A stretch of 10,436 nucleotides of DNA from Calditrichota bacterium (GCA_003818595.1 RPQV01000072.1:1-10436), one strand, 5' to 3'; shown: positions 1-6,795, counted from the stretch's first letter. Program-made: numbers and translations. Notes: a model not told the origin generated them from the sequence alone.

Positions 1-522
1 GCCGCAGGCGCGCTCACCTGGATGGTCATCGAAGGATTGCATCAGGGCAAAGCGACGGCACTGGGATTTGCATCGGGAATTCTGGCAGGACTGGTCGCTG
101 TCACTCCGGCCGCCGGCGTGGTGCAACCTGTGGGCGCGTTATCTCTGGGCATTATTGCAGCGATTCTCTGCTACCTCGCTATTATCATCAAAAACAAGCT
201 GGGATATGACGACAGCCTCGATGCCTTTGGTGTACACGGCATCGGCGGAATCACAGGAGCATTAGCATTGACTTTTTTCATTCGACCGAGTTGGTGGGCC
301 GCAGTCACTGCCAATGCAGGCACGTGGTCGCTTTGGCAGCAATTTGGGGTACAGGCAACCGCCGTCGGCATAGCCATCGTATATGCGGGATTGTTGACCT
401 GGATATTGGTTCTGCTGATTGATAAAACGATCGGCCTGCGAACCACTGAACAAAAAGAAATGGCCGGACTCGACATGAGTTATCATGGAGAGCATGGTTA
501 CGGCCTTTTGAACGCAAACTAA
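1..522 (+). CDS. amt: Ammonium transporter (Amt/MEP/Rh family), 3' part
   Basis: C-terminal 173 residues of an Amt channel, which conducts ammonium across the inner membrane; the gene begins before the window, so more than half of the usual 400-450 residues are missing. Seen: several hydrophobic membrane segments, the motif FGVHGIGGITGAL (fragment residues about 77-89), whose histidine matches the second histidine of the conserved pore pair, and a cytosolic tail reading GLRTTEQKEMAGLDMSYHGE. That tail is the conserved Amt C-terminal region that couples subunits and touches PII. The PII gene starts 11 bases after the stop codon, so the two are almost certainly cotranscribed, the classic amt-glnK arrangement. 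The reading frame is open from base 1. Identification is secure; the exact subfamily cannot be judged from this part. Confidence 0.94.
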   Translation, partial: AAGALTWMVIEGLHQGKATALGFASGILAGLVAVTPAAGVVQPVGALSLGIIAAILCYLAIIIKNKLGYDDSLDAFGVHGIGGITGALALTFFIRPSWWAAVTANAGTWSLWQQFGVQATAVGIAIVYAGLLTWILVLLIDKTIGLRTTEQKEMAGLDMSYHGEHGYGLLNAN

Positions 523-527
523 GGGAG
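523..527 (+). promoter_or_regulatory. Ribosome binding site of the PII gene
   Basis: GGGAG lies six bases before the ATG at 534, directly after the amt stop codon at 520-522. It fixes the PII start and shows that translation of PII is independently initiated within the amt-glnK transcript. Confidence 0.7.
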
Positions 528-533
528 TGTTTC

Positions 534-869
534 ATGAGACTCATCACAGCCATTATTCGTGAAGATAAACTGGATGCGGTTCGCGAGGCGCTCATCGAGG
601 CTGAGATAACGCGCATTACCGTCAGCCGCGTCTCTGGACATGGCAGGCAGGAAACGATCGAAATTTATCGCGGCAAGAAAGTGATCCCCAATCTGATTCC
701 TAAAATCCGCATTGACATCGCCGTCAATGATGCATTTGTCGACATAACAGTCAACGCTATTTTGAATTCAGCCAAAAGCGGCCAAGTCGGCGATGGAAAA
801 ATCTTTATTACCCCTCTGGAAGAGTGCATCCGGATTCGTACAGAGGAGCGCGGGGGTACAGCGATTTGA
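534..869 (+). CDS. glnK: PII nitrogen regulatory protein (GlnB/GlnK family)
   Basis: A 111-residue PII protein, the usual length (about 112). PII trimers bind ATP or ADP and 2-oxoglutarate and relay nitrogen status to partners; being linked to amt, this one probably gates the transporter at the membrane. Seen: GHGRQ (35-39) with Gln39, the T-loop with YRG (45-47), Lys57 matching Lys58 of E. coli, GDGKIF (86-91) of the nucleotide site, and RIRTEERG (100-107) with Arg100 and Arg102. Odd: between GRQ and YRG it is one residue shorter than E. coli GlnB, and the position equal to Tyr51, the uridylylation site, is Val50. Uridylylation as in enterobacteria is therefore not expected. It lacks the longer T-loop changes I associate with nitrogenase-linked NifI proteins, and no nif gene is in view. 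The symbol glnK is chosen from the link to amt. Confidence 0.96.
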   Translation: MRLITAIIREDKLDAVREALIEAEITRITVSRVSGHGRQETIEIYRGKKVIPNLIPKIRIDIAVNDAFVDITVNAILNSAKSGQVGDGKIFITPLEECIRIRTEERGGTAI

Positions 870-892
870 AAATGCCGGCAACACGATTTGAA
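862..892 (+). repeat. Short direct repeat CGATTTGAA x2, 22 bases apart
   Basis: CGATTTGAA occurs at 862-870 and again at 884-892, a spacing of 22 bases, close to two helical turns. The first copy contains the PII stop codon; the second lies in the glnK-glnN gap. It could be an operator for glnN or coincidence; nothing else in the window supports a regulator. Confidence 0.3.
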
Positions 893-929
893 CAACCAAT
901 TTTATCATAATGCATAACCTGAATAATAT

Positions 930-934
930 AGGAG
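930..934 (+). promoter_or_regulatory. Ribosome binding site that sets the glnN start
   Basis: AGGAG is followed by five bases and then the ATG at 940. The ATG ten codons upstream (910) has no comparable site and would add residues not expected at a GlnN N-terminus. The site decides for 940. Confidence 0.75.
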
Positions 935-939
935 ATTGT

Positions 940-3144
940 ATGTCTACCACTTTACCTTCGATCAGCGCCAGGAAAAAAATCCTGATTGATTTGGCTGATC
1001 AAGCCCCCATCGCACCTGAACCTGCCGTCTGTACGACAGCATATTATGGTGAAAACACCTTTAACGAACAGACGATGCGCGAAAAGCTGCCCAAAGATAC
1101 CTTTAAAAAACTGTTGGCCACCATTAAAAAGGGCGAAAAACTCGACATGAACATCGCCAACACCGTGGCTCATGCGATGAAAGAATGGGCGATGAGCAAA
1201 GGCGTCAGCCATTATACCCACTGGTTTCAACCGCAGACCGGACTCACCGCGGAAAAGCATGATGCCTTTTTAGAATTCGACGAAGGCGTTCCGGTCGAAC
1301 GATTCCGCGGCAATCAATTGGTACAGGGTGAACCGGATGCCTCCTCTTTTCCCAGCGGCGGCTCGCGCACCACTTTCGAAGCGCGCGGCTATACGATGTG
1401 GGATCCATCCAGTCCGGCTTTCATTGTTCAAGGACCACGCGGAGGTATTCTCTGCATCCCTTCGGTATTTATCAGCTATACCGGCGAGGCATTGGATAAA
1501 AAGACCCCGCTGCTGCGTTCTATGGAAGCCATCAGTCACTCCGCCCTGCGAATGCTCAAGTTGTTCGGAAACACAACAGCAACCCGCGTGACCACGACTA
1601 TCGGAACTGAGCAGGAGTATTTCCTGATTGACAAGGCTTTTTATAATCTGCGGCCGGATATTCAGCATACCGGCAGAACGCTCATCGGCGCCAAACCGCC
1701 CAAAGGCCAGCAATTGGAAGATCACTATTTTGGCGCCATCAAGGATCGCGTGCTCGCCTTTATGCAGGATGCGGAAAAAGAATTGTATAAACTCGGTGTA
1801 CCCGCAAAAACGCGCCATAATGAAGTCGCGCCGCATCAGTTTGAAATCGCTCCTATTTACGGTGAAGCCAATGTCGGCTCTGATCGTAATCAGTTAACGA
1901 TGGAGGTGCTGAAAAAAGTCGGCACCCGCTATGGTTTGGCAGTGTTGCTGCATGAAAAACCCTTTGCAGGCATCAACGGCAGCGGCAAACACAACAACTG
2001 GTCAATGGAAGATTCCGACGGCCTCAATCTGCTCGATCCCGGGAACACGCCGGAACAGAACCTGCAGTTCCTGGTCTTCCTCGTCTCCACCTTGAGGGCG
2101 GTGCATAAATTCGGCGACCTGCTGCGCATGTCGATCGCCTCTGCGGGTAACGACCATCGCCTCGGCGCCAATGAAGCGCCGCCGGCCATCATCTCGGTCT
2201 TTCTCGGCGAACGACTCTCCCGCATTCTGGATCAGATCAAATCCGGCGTGCCGCTCAGCTCCGCCGATGAGTACATCATAGATCTGGGACTCAGCAAACT
2301 GCCGTCCATTTTCCGCGATCATACGGACCGTAACCGCACCTCGCCCTTTGCCTTCACCGGTTCGAAATTCGAGTTCCGCGCTGTCGGCTCTTCGGCGTCT
2401 GTTTCCCTGCCCAACACTATTTTGAGTGCCTCAGTATCTGAATCGATCAACCTGTTAGCAGACGAAATTGAAAATGAAATCAGCGCCGGTAAGACGTTCA
2501 AAGAAGCGGTGCTTTCAGTTTTGAAAAAATACATCGTTGAAACTGAATCCATCCGTTTTGAAGGGAATAATTATAGCCAGGAATGGGCGGATGAAGCCGA
2601 GCGACGCGGACTGCCGAACATTAAAAAGTCAGCTTATGCATTTGACGCCTTTGTCCATCCGAAAAATGTCAAAATGCTGGTTGATCAGGGTGTATTCACC
2701 GAGCGCGAGATTTTTTCCCGCTACTCCACCAAGCTGGAGCAGTATATAACATCCTTGGAAATCGAAGCGGAAACTTTTTGCGACCTGGCCGAAACCCGCG
2801 TGCTTCCTGCAGCAATCACCTATCAACAGCAACTGCTGGAAGTGGTGAAATCCATGAAAGAGTTAAAAAGCGCCATCTCCGATACTGGTTTTGACTATGA
2901 AAAAGATCTGCTTGAACAGGTTTCGTCGAGAATTGCGGCATTGTACAGCGGTTTACAATCTATTCGGCATACCGTGGAAAAAGCGGAGGAGATCGATGAT
3001 CTTCCCCGAAAAGCCAAATTCTTCGCCGATCAGGTCGCTGAATTGCTGCTTCAAATCCGCCAACCTGTCGATGAACTGGAAAAGCTGGTGCCGGATGATT
3101 TGTGGCCGTTGCCCAAATATTCCGAAATGCTGTTCGTGATGTAA
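940..3144 (+). CDS. glnN: Glutamine synthetase type III
   Basis: A 734-residue GSIII (usual length about 700-730), which makes glutamine from glutamate, ammonia and ATP in the cytosol; family members are dodecamers of two hexameric rings. Seen: a GSIII-specific N-terminal part with THWFQPQTGLTAEKHDAF (93-110) and FPSGGSRTTFEARGYTMWD (137-155); catalytic-core motifs GTEQEYF (222-228), NEVAPHQFEIAP (294-305), GINGSGKHNNWS (344-355), NDHRLGANEAPPAI (404-417), RNRTSPFAFTG (464-474) and KFEFR (476-480); then a long, mostly helical C-terminal region to LWPLPKYSEM. All key motifs look intact. No adenylylation-type site is expected in this class. The gene follows amt and PII with a 70-base gap and ends at a strong terminator, so it is probably the last gene of the nitrogen operon. 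The upstream in-frame ATG at 910 is rejected in favour of 940, which has a ribosome site. Confidence 0.97.
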   Translation: MSTTLPSISARKKILIDLADQAPIAPEPAVCTTAYYGENTFNEQTMREKLPKDTFKKLLATIKKGEKLDMNIANTVAHAMKEWAMSKGVSHYTHWFQPQTGLTAEKHDAFLEFDEGVPVERFRGNQLVQGEPDASSFPSGGSRTTFEARGYTMWDPSSPAFIVQGPRGGILCIPSVFISYTGEALDKKTPLLRSMEAISHSALRMLKLFGNTTATRVTTTIGTEQEYFLIDKAFYNLRPDIQHTGRTLIGAKPPKGQQLEDHYFGAIKDRVLAFMQDAEKELYKLGVPAKTRHNEVAPHQFEIAPIYGEANVGSDRNQLTMEVLKKVGTRYGLAVLLHEKPFAGINGSGKHNNWSMEDSDGLNLLDPGNTPEQNLQFLVFLVSTLRAVHKFGDLLRMSIASAGNDHRLGANEAPPAIISVFLGERLSRILDQIKSGVPLSSADEYIIDLGLSKLPSIFRDHTDRNRTSPFAFTGSKFEFRAVGSSASVSLPNTILSASVSESINLLADEIENEISAGKTFKEAVLSVLKKYIVETESIRFEGNNYSQEWADEAERRGLPNIKKSAYAFDAFVHPKNVKMLVDQGVFTEREIFSRYSTKLEQYITSLEIEAETFCDLAETRVLPAAITYQQQLLEVVKSMKELKSAISDTGFDYEKDLLEQVSSRIAALYSGLQSIRHTVEKAEEIDDLPRKAKFFADQVAELLLQIRQPVDELEKLVPDDLWPLPKYSEMLFVM

Positions 3145-3214
3145 TTTATTGTCCATTCATTCTGCGCCAATTGGAGCAGATGACAACATTCAATAATCTT
3201 CGTTTCATCCAGCC

Positions 3215-3245
3215 AAGCCCGCCCGACCGGCGGGCTTGATTTTTT
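3215..3245 (+). terminator. Intrinsic terminator after glnN
   Basis: AAGCCCGCC (3215-3223), a five-base loop, and GGCGGGCTT (3229-3237) form a perfect 9-bp GC-rich stem, followed by GA and six T. It lies 70 bases past the glnN stop and closes the nitrogen cluster. Confidence 0.9.
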
Positions 3246-3263
3246 GCAATCCTCTCGTTAAAT

Positions 3264-3269
3264 TATAAA
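3264..3269 (+). promoter_or_regulatory. Possible -10 element upstream of the DUF1801 gene
   Basis: TATAAA lies in an AT-rich tract 48 bases before the ATG at 3317, just past the glnN terminator where a new promoter is needed. No good -35 box stands 16-18 bases upstream, so this is only a candidate. Confidence 0.3.
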
Positions 3270-3316
3270 AATAAAGGATCATCATCAGGATCGATTTTTT
3301 TCGTTTGAGGGATATC

Positions 3317-3736
3317 ATGGAAAGAAATCATCAGTGTCAGTCGATTGACGACTATATCTCGCAATTTCCGCCTCAGGTGCAGGAGATTCTCGCCGAGCTT
3401 CGACGGACAATAAAGGAAGCCGCTCCGGAGGCGGAAGAAAAATTAAGTTATCAAATGCCGACCTTTGCGCTGCATGGTAATCTTGTTCATTTTGCCGCCT
3501 ACAAGAACCATATCGGATTTTATCCGGCGCCAAGCGGCATTGACTCATTCAGAGAAGAATTGTCGACCTACAAAGGAGCCAAGGGTTCAGTACAATTTCC
3601 GTTGAATAAACCATTGCCTTACGAGTTAATCAGCCGCATCGTAAAATTTCGAGCAGCTGAAAACAAAAACAGCTGGTTGAAAAAAACATCAAAACGATCC
3701 CCGCGGAAGCAATCGAATCCTCAGATCGAAAAATGA
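3317..3736 (+). CDS. DUF1801 family protein (YdhG/YobT-like)
   Basis: A 139-residue soluble protein of the DUF1801 family, whose fold resembles that of frataxin/YjbR proteins; the function is not settled, and the name 'iron chaperone' often attached to it is weakly supported. Seen: DDYISQFPPQVQEIL (11-25), AEEKLSYQMPTFALHG (39-54), LVHFAAYKNHIGFYP (56-70), then YKGAKGSVQFPLNKPLPYEL (84-103), all in the usual family order. The last 20 or so residues are a basic, probably disordered tail rich in Lys, Arg, Ser and Asn. I start at ATG 3317 because GAGGGA lies just before it; a TTG four codons upstream is less likely. It stands alone after the glnN terminator and ends 17 bases from the oppositely oriented YchF-like gene. 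Confidence 0.86.
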   Translation: MERNHQCQSIDDYISQFPPQVQEILAELRRTIKEAAPEAEEKLSYQMPTFALHGNLVHFAAYKNHIGFYPAPSGIDSFREELSTYKGAKGSVQFPLNKPLPYELISRIVKFRAAENKNSWLKKTSKRSPRKQSNPQIEK

Positions 3737-3753
3737 TTCGGCGATTTGCCCGA

Positions 3754-4845
3754 TTACACGGCAAAGCGAAAATTGATAATATCCCCATCCTTGACGATGT
3801 ACTCTTTTCCTTCCAGTCTGAGTACACCATCCGTTCGACATAATGCCATTGTTTTGCGTCTGATAAACTCATCATAAGCGACCACTTCAGCGCGGATGAA
3901 ACCTCTTTCAATGTCAGTGTGAATCGCTCCTGCTGCCAAGGGCGCCACTGTGTGACGTCGGATGGTCCAGGCGCGCACCTCATCGCTGCCGACGGTGAAA
4001 AAAGAAATCAGTCCAACCAAATCATAGGATTCGCGGACCAGGCGCCCCATTGCGGAATCCACGATGCCGAGATCGCTGCGGAAAAGCTCGGCCTCTTCCG
4101 TCGTCAGTTGCTGAACTTCCATTTCAATTTGAGCAGAGACCGTCAACACTGAAACTTGTCCCGCTTGTTGGTAAACAGAGAACGAGGCCAAAACAGCCGA
4201 ATCATTATGAATATCCGTTTCGCCAATGTTCACGCAAACGATGAGCGGTTTTTGCGTCAAAAACTGATACCCGCGAACCAAAAATTGCTCTTCAGTGGAC
4301 ATGGGCAAATTCCGCAAAGGTTTCTCTTCCTCCAGAAAAGCCTTGCAGCGTTCGAGGAGTTCATATTCACGTGCATCCTGATCGGTCTTTTTTGCCTTCA
4401 TCTGCCGCAACAGCCGTTCCATGCGGTTTTCTATGATTCCCAAATCACTGAGAATAAATTCAGCTTCGACAATACCCAAATCCCGCAAAGGATCAATGGT
4501 ATTCAAAGGGTGCGGGACGCTGTCGTTTTTAAAATGTCTCACCAAGACCAAGATGGCGTCAACGAGCCGAATCTGTCCGAGAAATTGATCACTGAATCCA
4601 GTCTTTTTTTGTTCAGTTGCGTTCAATCCCGCCAAATCGATATATTCAATCGTCGCCGGGGTCTTTTTTTTGGGCTGAAAGAGATCGTTCAGCACATCCA
4701 ATCGTTCATCAGGAACTGATATCACGGCGCGGTGCGCATCACCTTTGCCGCTCATAAAAGCTGTCGTATCAACTTGAGAGCCGGTCAGGGCGTTAAATAG
4801 CGTTGTTTTCCCTGACAAGGATAATCCGACAATACCGATTTTCAT
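3754..4845 (-). CDS. Divergent YchF/OLA1-family nucleotide-binding protein
   Basis: A 363-residue P-loop protein of the Obg/YchF group, the same length as E. coli YchF (363). Family members hydrolyse ATP rather than GTP and associate with ribosomes. Seen: G1 loop GLSLSGKT (7-14), DLAG (70-73) as G3, a helical segment at about 135-175 that fits the coiled-coil insert, G4 as NIGE (206-209), the NxxE form that goes with ATP preference, SAQIE (237-241) as G5, and a C-terminal TGS-like domain (about 280-363) with EVRAWTIRRHT, AAGAIHTDIERGFIRAEV and EGKEYIVKDGDIINFRF. Odd: the usual GLPNVGKST P-loop and TIEPN switch region are replaced, and the KGASKGEGLGNQFL segment after G3 is remodelled to GFSDQFL. 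This suggests a paralogue rather than housekeeping YchF. AGGAG precedes the ATG by four bases. It is divergent from the rhomboid gene. Confidence 0.9.
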   Translation of the reverse strand: MKIGIVGLSLSGKTTLFNALTGSQVDTTAFMSGKGDAHRAVISVPDERLDVLNDLFQPKKKTPATIEYIDLAGLNATEQKKTGFSDQFLGQIRLVDAILVLVRHFKNDSVPHPLNTIDPLRDLGIVEAEFILSDLGIIENRMERLLRQMKAKKTDQDAREYELLERCKAFLEEEKPLRNLPMSTEEQFLVRGYQFLTQKPLIVCVNIGETDIHNDSAVLASFSVYQQAGQVSVLTVSAQIEMEVQQLTTEEAELFRSDLGIVDSAMGRLVRESYDLVGLISFFTVGSDEVRAWTIRRHTVAPLAAGAIHTDIERGFIRAEVVAYDEFIRRKTMALCRTDGVLRLEGKEYIVKDGDIINFRFAV

Positions 4846-4998
4846 AATACTCCTCTTTATTATTCACGATTTATCAGCACACGTAAAATTTCTTTTTATT
4901 GCCATGAAAATTGACTAATTTTGTTCATAATTACAAGAGTTTTTATCAAACTCTGGTTGATTGACTTCATTGGCGCAATGATCAATATAAAGGTTTTT
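4846..4998. other. Divergent intergenic region, YchF-like gene / rhomboid gene
   Basis: This 153-base AT-rich spacer must carry promoters for both flanking genes. TTGACT occurs at 4911-4916 and again at 4961-4966 on the + strand, but neither has a good -10 box at 17 bases (AATATA at 4984-4989 is the closest and would leave almost no leader). AGGAG at 4850-4854 on the - strand is the ribosome site of the YchF-like gene. I cannot place a promoter with confidence. Confidence 0.4.
4989..4993 (+). promoter_or_regulatory. Ribosome binding site that sets the rhomboid start
   Basis: AAAGG followed by five T leads to ATG 4999. This start puts the zinc ribbon at residue 12. Upstream in-frame TTG 4921 and ATG 4978 lack a comparable site; ATG 5026, with AAAAGG before it, is a possible alternative that shortens the protein by nine residues. 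Confidence 0.55.
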
Positions 4999-5826
4999 AT
5001 GGCCATTCGAAAAACAAAAGGTTCAATGGTATGTCCCAACTGCGGACGACTCGTATCCGTGAACGCGAAAGAATGCATTCATTGCGGCAGAAAAAATCCG
5101 GGACTGTGGGGATTTGGACCGATGCTGCAGCAGTTTTTGGGTCAAGGGAGTCTGGCTCCAGTCATCATGGGGCTGTGTATTGTACTGTATGCCGTATCCC
5201 TGCTGCTGGATCCTGCAGCCATTTTTAAAATGCAGGGAATGCTGGGACTCTTGTCCCCCAGCGGCGAAGCACTCGATCACCTGGGCATGACGGGCTCTTA
5301 TGCTCTCGATCAAGGCCGGTGGTGGACCCTGGTCACCGCCATTTATCTGCATGGCAGCTTGCTGCACATCATTTTCAACATGCTCTGGCTTCGGCAAATT
5401 GGCGTCATGGTGGAACATTTTTACGGCATCTCCCGCACATTTCTCATTTTTACCATCGCCGGCATCTGCGGATTTTTTGTTTCAGACATTGTCAACATCC
5501 CCTTCGCCGTCGGCGCTTCCGGCTCAATATTCGGCCTGCTGGGTGCGTTGGTCTATTACGGTAGAAAACGCGGCGGCGTTTTGGGTGCAGCCATTTATCG
5601 TCAGGTAGGAACCTGGACCCTGGTTTTGTTTATTTTCGGCTTTTTGACCCCGGCTGTGAATAATCTGGCCCATTTCGGTGGTTTCGTCGGCGGGTATCTT
5701 TCCTCACAACTTTTAGGTTTTATTGAGATCAGGCGGGAAAACATCAATCATCATCTGGGGGCTGTTGCGGCGATGATCCTGACGGTTGCCTGCTTTGTGC
5801 TGGCCATTTATTCTTGGATCGTGTGA
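4999..5826 (+). CDS. Rhomboid intramembrane serine protease with N-terminal zinc ribbon
   Basis: A 275-residue polytopic membrane protease that cuts transmembrane substrates within the bilayer. Seen: an N-terminal zinc ribbon with CPNC (12-15) and CIHC (26-29); a membrane segment at about 53-70; LHGSLLHIIFNML (117-129) with His118, His123 and Asn127 matching the oxyanion-side residues of GlpG; the catalytic GASG (172-175) with Ser174; the catalytic NNLAHFGG (221-228) with His225; and a last membrane segment at about 253-272. The Ser-His dyad is intact, so an active protease is expected. The ribbon is presumably cytosolic and may bind a partner or simply anchor the N-terminus; its role is unknown. 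The gene is divergent from the YchF-like gene and ends at a hairpin shared with clpP. Substrates cannot be inferred. Confidence 0.94.
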   Translation: MAIRKTKGSMVCPNCGRLVSVNAKECIHCGRKNPGLWGFGPMLQQFLGQGSLAPVIMGLCIVLYAVSLLLDPAAIFKMQGMLGLLSPSGEALDHLGMTGSYALDQGRWWTLVTAIYLHGSLLHIIFNMLWLRQIGVMVEHFYGISRTFLIFTIAGICGFFVSDIVNIPFAVGASGSIFGLLGALVYYGRKRGGVLGAAIYRQVGTWTLVLFIFGFLTPAVNNLAHFGGFVGGYLSSQLLGFIEIRRENINHHLGAVAAMILTVACFVLAIYSWIV

Positions 5827-5831
5827 AAATA

Positions 5832-5856
5832 AAAAGCCCGTTTTAAACGGGCTTTT
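5832..5856. terminator. Bidirectional terminator between rhomboid gene and clpP
   Basis: AAAAGCCCGTTT (5832-5843) and AAACGGGCTTTT (5845-5856) are perfect reverse complements around one base. The A-rich left flank and T-rich right flank give a U-tract on either strand, so it can end both the rhomboid transcript (+) and the clpP transcript (-), which converge here. Confidence 0.92.
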
Positions 5857-5864
5857 GTGCTCTG

Positions 5865-6431
5865 TCAGATCCTTTCTAGAATCCCATCAATCATACCATA
5901 TTCGACGGCTTCCTGTGGACTCATAAAATAGTCTCGATCAGTATCTTTTTCTATTTTTTCGATCGGCTGTCCGGTATGTTTGACCAGAATTGCATTCAGC
6001 ATTCCCTTGGTGCGCATCATTTCTTCTGCATGTATCTTGAGGCCGGAAGCCGGCGCAATAATCTGCCCGGCAATCATGGGCTGATGAATGAGGATGCGGC
6101 TATGCGGCCAGGTGAAACGTTTACCCTTGGCACCGGCTGTCAACAGCACCGCCCCCATACTGGCAGCCAATCCCATACATAATGTCTGCACAGCGCTCCT
6201 AATATTCTGCATTGCATCGTAAATGGCTAATCCGGCAGTCACTGAACCGCCCGGTGAGTTGATCAGCAATTGAATATCCTGGTGTTCATGTGCGTCGAGA
6301 AATAATAATTTTTTAACAATATCCTCTGCTGTTTCATCATCAACCGTACCCCAGAGAAATATTTTTCGTTGTTCGAGAAACTTTTTATTAATTTCCTGGT
6401 CACCGATTAATTTTTCAATTTCTTTTTCCAT
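5865..6431 (-). CDS. clpP: ClpP-type ATP-dependent protease subunit, non-canonical paralogue
   Basis: A 188-residue ClpP, a cytosolic serine protease that forms two heptameric rings and degrades proteins fed to it by ClpX or ClpA/C. Seen: INSPGGSVTAGLAIYD (57-72), GLAASMGA (87-94) with catalytic Ser91, SRILIHQP (111-118) with His116, and KDTDRDYFMSPQEAVEYG (162-179) with Asp167, so the triad is complete. Odd: the N-terminus runs straight into KFLEQRKIFLWG and lacks the RGERxYDIYSRLL axial-loop motif of housekeeping ClpP, and the handle region after HQP is two residues longer than in E. coli, with PASGLKIHAEEM. This resembles second ClpP copies known from some phyla. No clpX or tig is adjacent. 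GGGAG (6441-6445 on the - strand) precedes the ATG by nine bases. Confidence 0.95.
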   Translation of the reverse strand: MEKEIEKLIGDQEINKKFLEQRKIFLWGTVDDETAEDIVKKLLFLDAHEHQDIQLLINSPGGSVTAGLAIYDAMQNIRSAVQTLCMGLAASMGAVLLTAGAKGKRFTWPHSRILIHQPMIAGQIIAPASGLKIHAEEMMRTKGMLNAILVKHTGQPIEKIEKDTDRDYFMSPQEAVEYGMIDGILERI

Positions 6432-6579
6432 GTGCTGGTACTCCCTATTATGTCATCGTGATATTCAAATTTACGTATCGAAACAACCACACGCAATGCT
6501 TTTCTATTCTCATTATTTTATCATTAAACCGCCATCCGAGACTTGACGCACTCCAGTGTACACGTAAGAAAAAAAGTCC

Positions 6580-6607
6580 TTGCAAATCACACGGGTTTCA
6601 TTATCTT
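6580..6607 (+). promoter_or_regulatory. Weak candidate promoter for the nuclease gene
   Basis: TTGCAA (6580-6585), a 16-base spacer and TATCTT (6602-6607), followed by an AT-rich AAAATATATAAA tract. Both boxes match the sigma-70 consensus only partly, and the start codon is almost 200 bases further on. In FCB-group bacteria the primary promoter consensus can differ, so this is tentative. Confidence 0.2.
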
Positions 6608-6689
6608 AAAATATATAAAGCTGTGATGACCATGTTCGTCCGGCATTTTAAGGGGATTTGCCATTCAAGATCGTTTTTAAATCGCAAGC

Positions 6690-6703
6690 CATTGATATCA
6701 ATG
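6690..6703. repeat. 14-base perfect palindrome upstream of the nuclease gene
   Basis: CATTGATATCAATG is its own reverse complement and lies 97 bases before the nuclease ATG. It could be a dimeric regulator site. A 14-base palindrome is expected by chance less than once in 10 kb, so position rather than rarity is the argument. Confidence 0.3.
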
Positions 6704-6788
6704 AAGGGAGGTAAATTCAATCCGTAGATCATTACTTTAGATTTTATTACGTAAACAGTACGGTAAAGCAGCAGCTTGAATTAATCAT

Positions 6789-6795
6789 AGGGGGA
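6789..6795 (+). promoter_or_regulatory. Ribosome binding site of the nuclease gene
   Basis: AGGGGGA stands four bases before ATG 6800. It is the strongest such site near the start of this long frame, and the codons that follow give a signal peptide. Confidence 0.7.

Noticed and set aside
910..939. Upstream ATG as the glnN start
   Set aside because: No ribosome site before 910, whereas AGGAG stands five bases before ATG 940; the extra ten residues do not fit the family.
1270..1836. 188-codon open frame on the - strand inside glnN
   Set aside because: It lies wholly antisense to conserved glutamine synthetase motifs, shows no recognisable domain and has no ribosome site. It is a shadow of the coding strand.
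3742..3768. Possible terminator hairpin between the DUF1801 and YchF-like genes
   Set aside because: CGATTTGCC and GGCAAAGCG pair with one mismatch around a nine-base loop, but the stem overlaps the YchF-like stop codon and no T-tract follows directly. Too weak to call.
4156..4719. 187-codon open frame on the + strand inside the YchF-like gene
   Set aside because: Antisense to the P-loop and central region of a clear protein family; no ribosome site and no family resemblance.
6458..6727. 89-codon + strand frame in the clpP-nuclease gap
   Set aside because: GTG start without a ribosome site, odd basic composition and no recognisable motif. Treated as non-coding, though a lost gene cannot be excluded.
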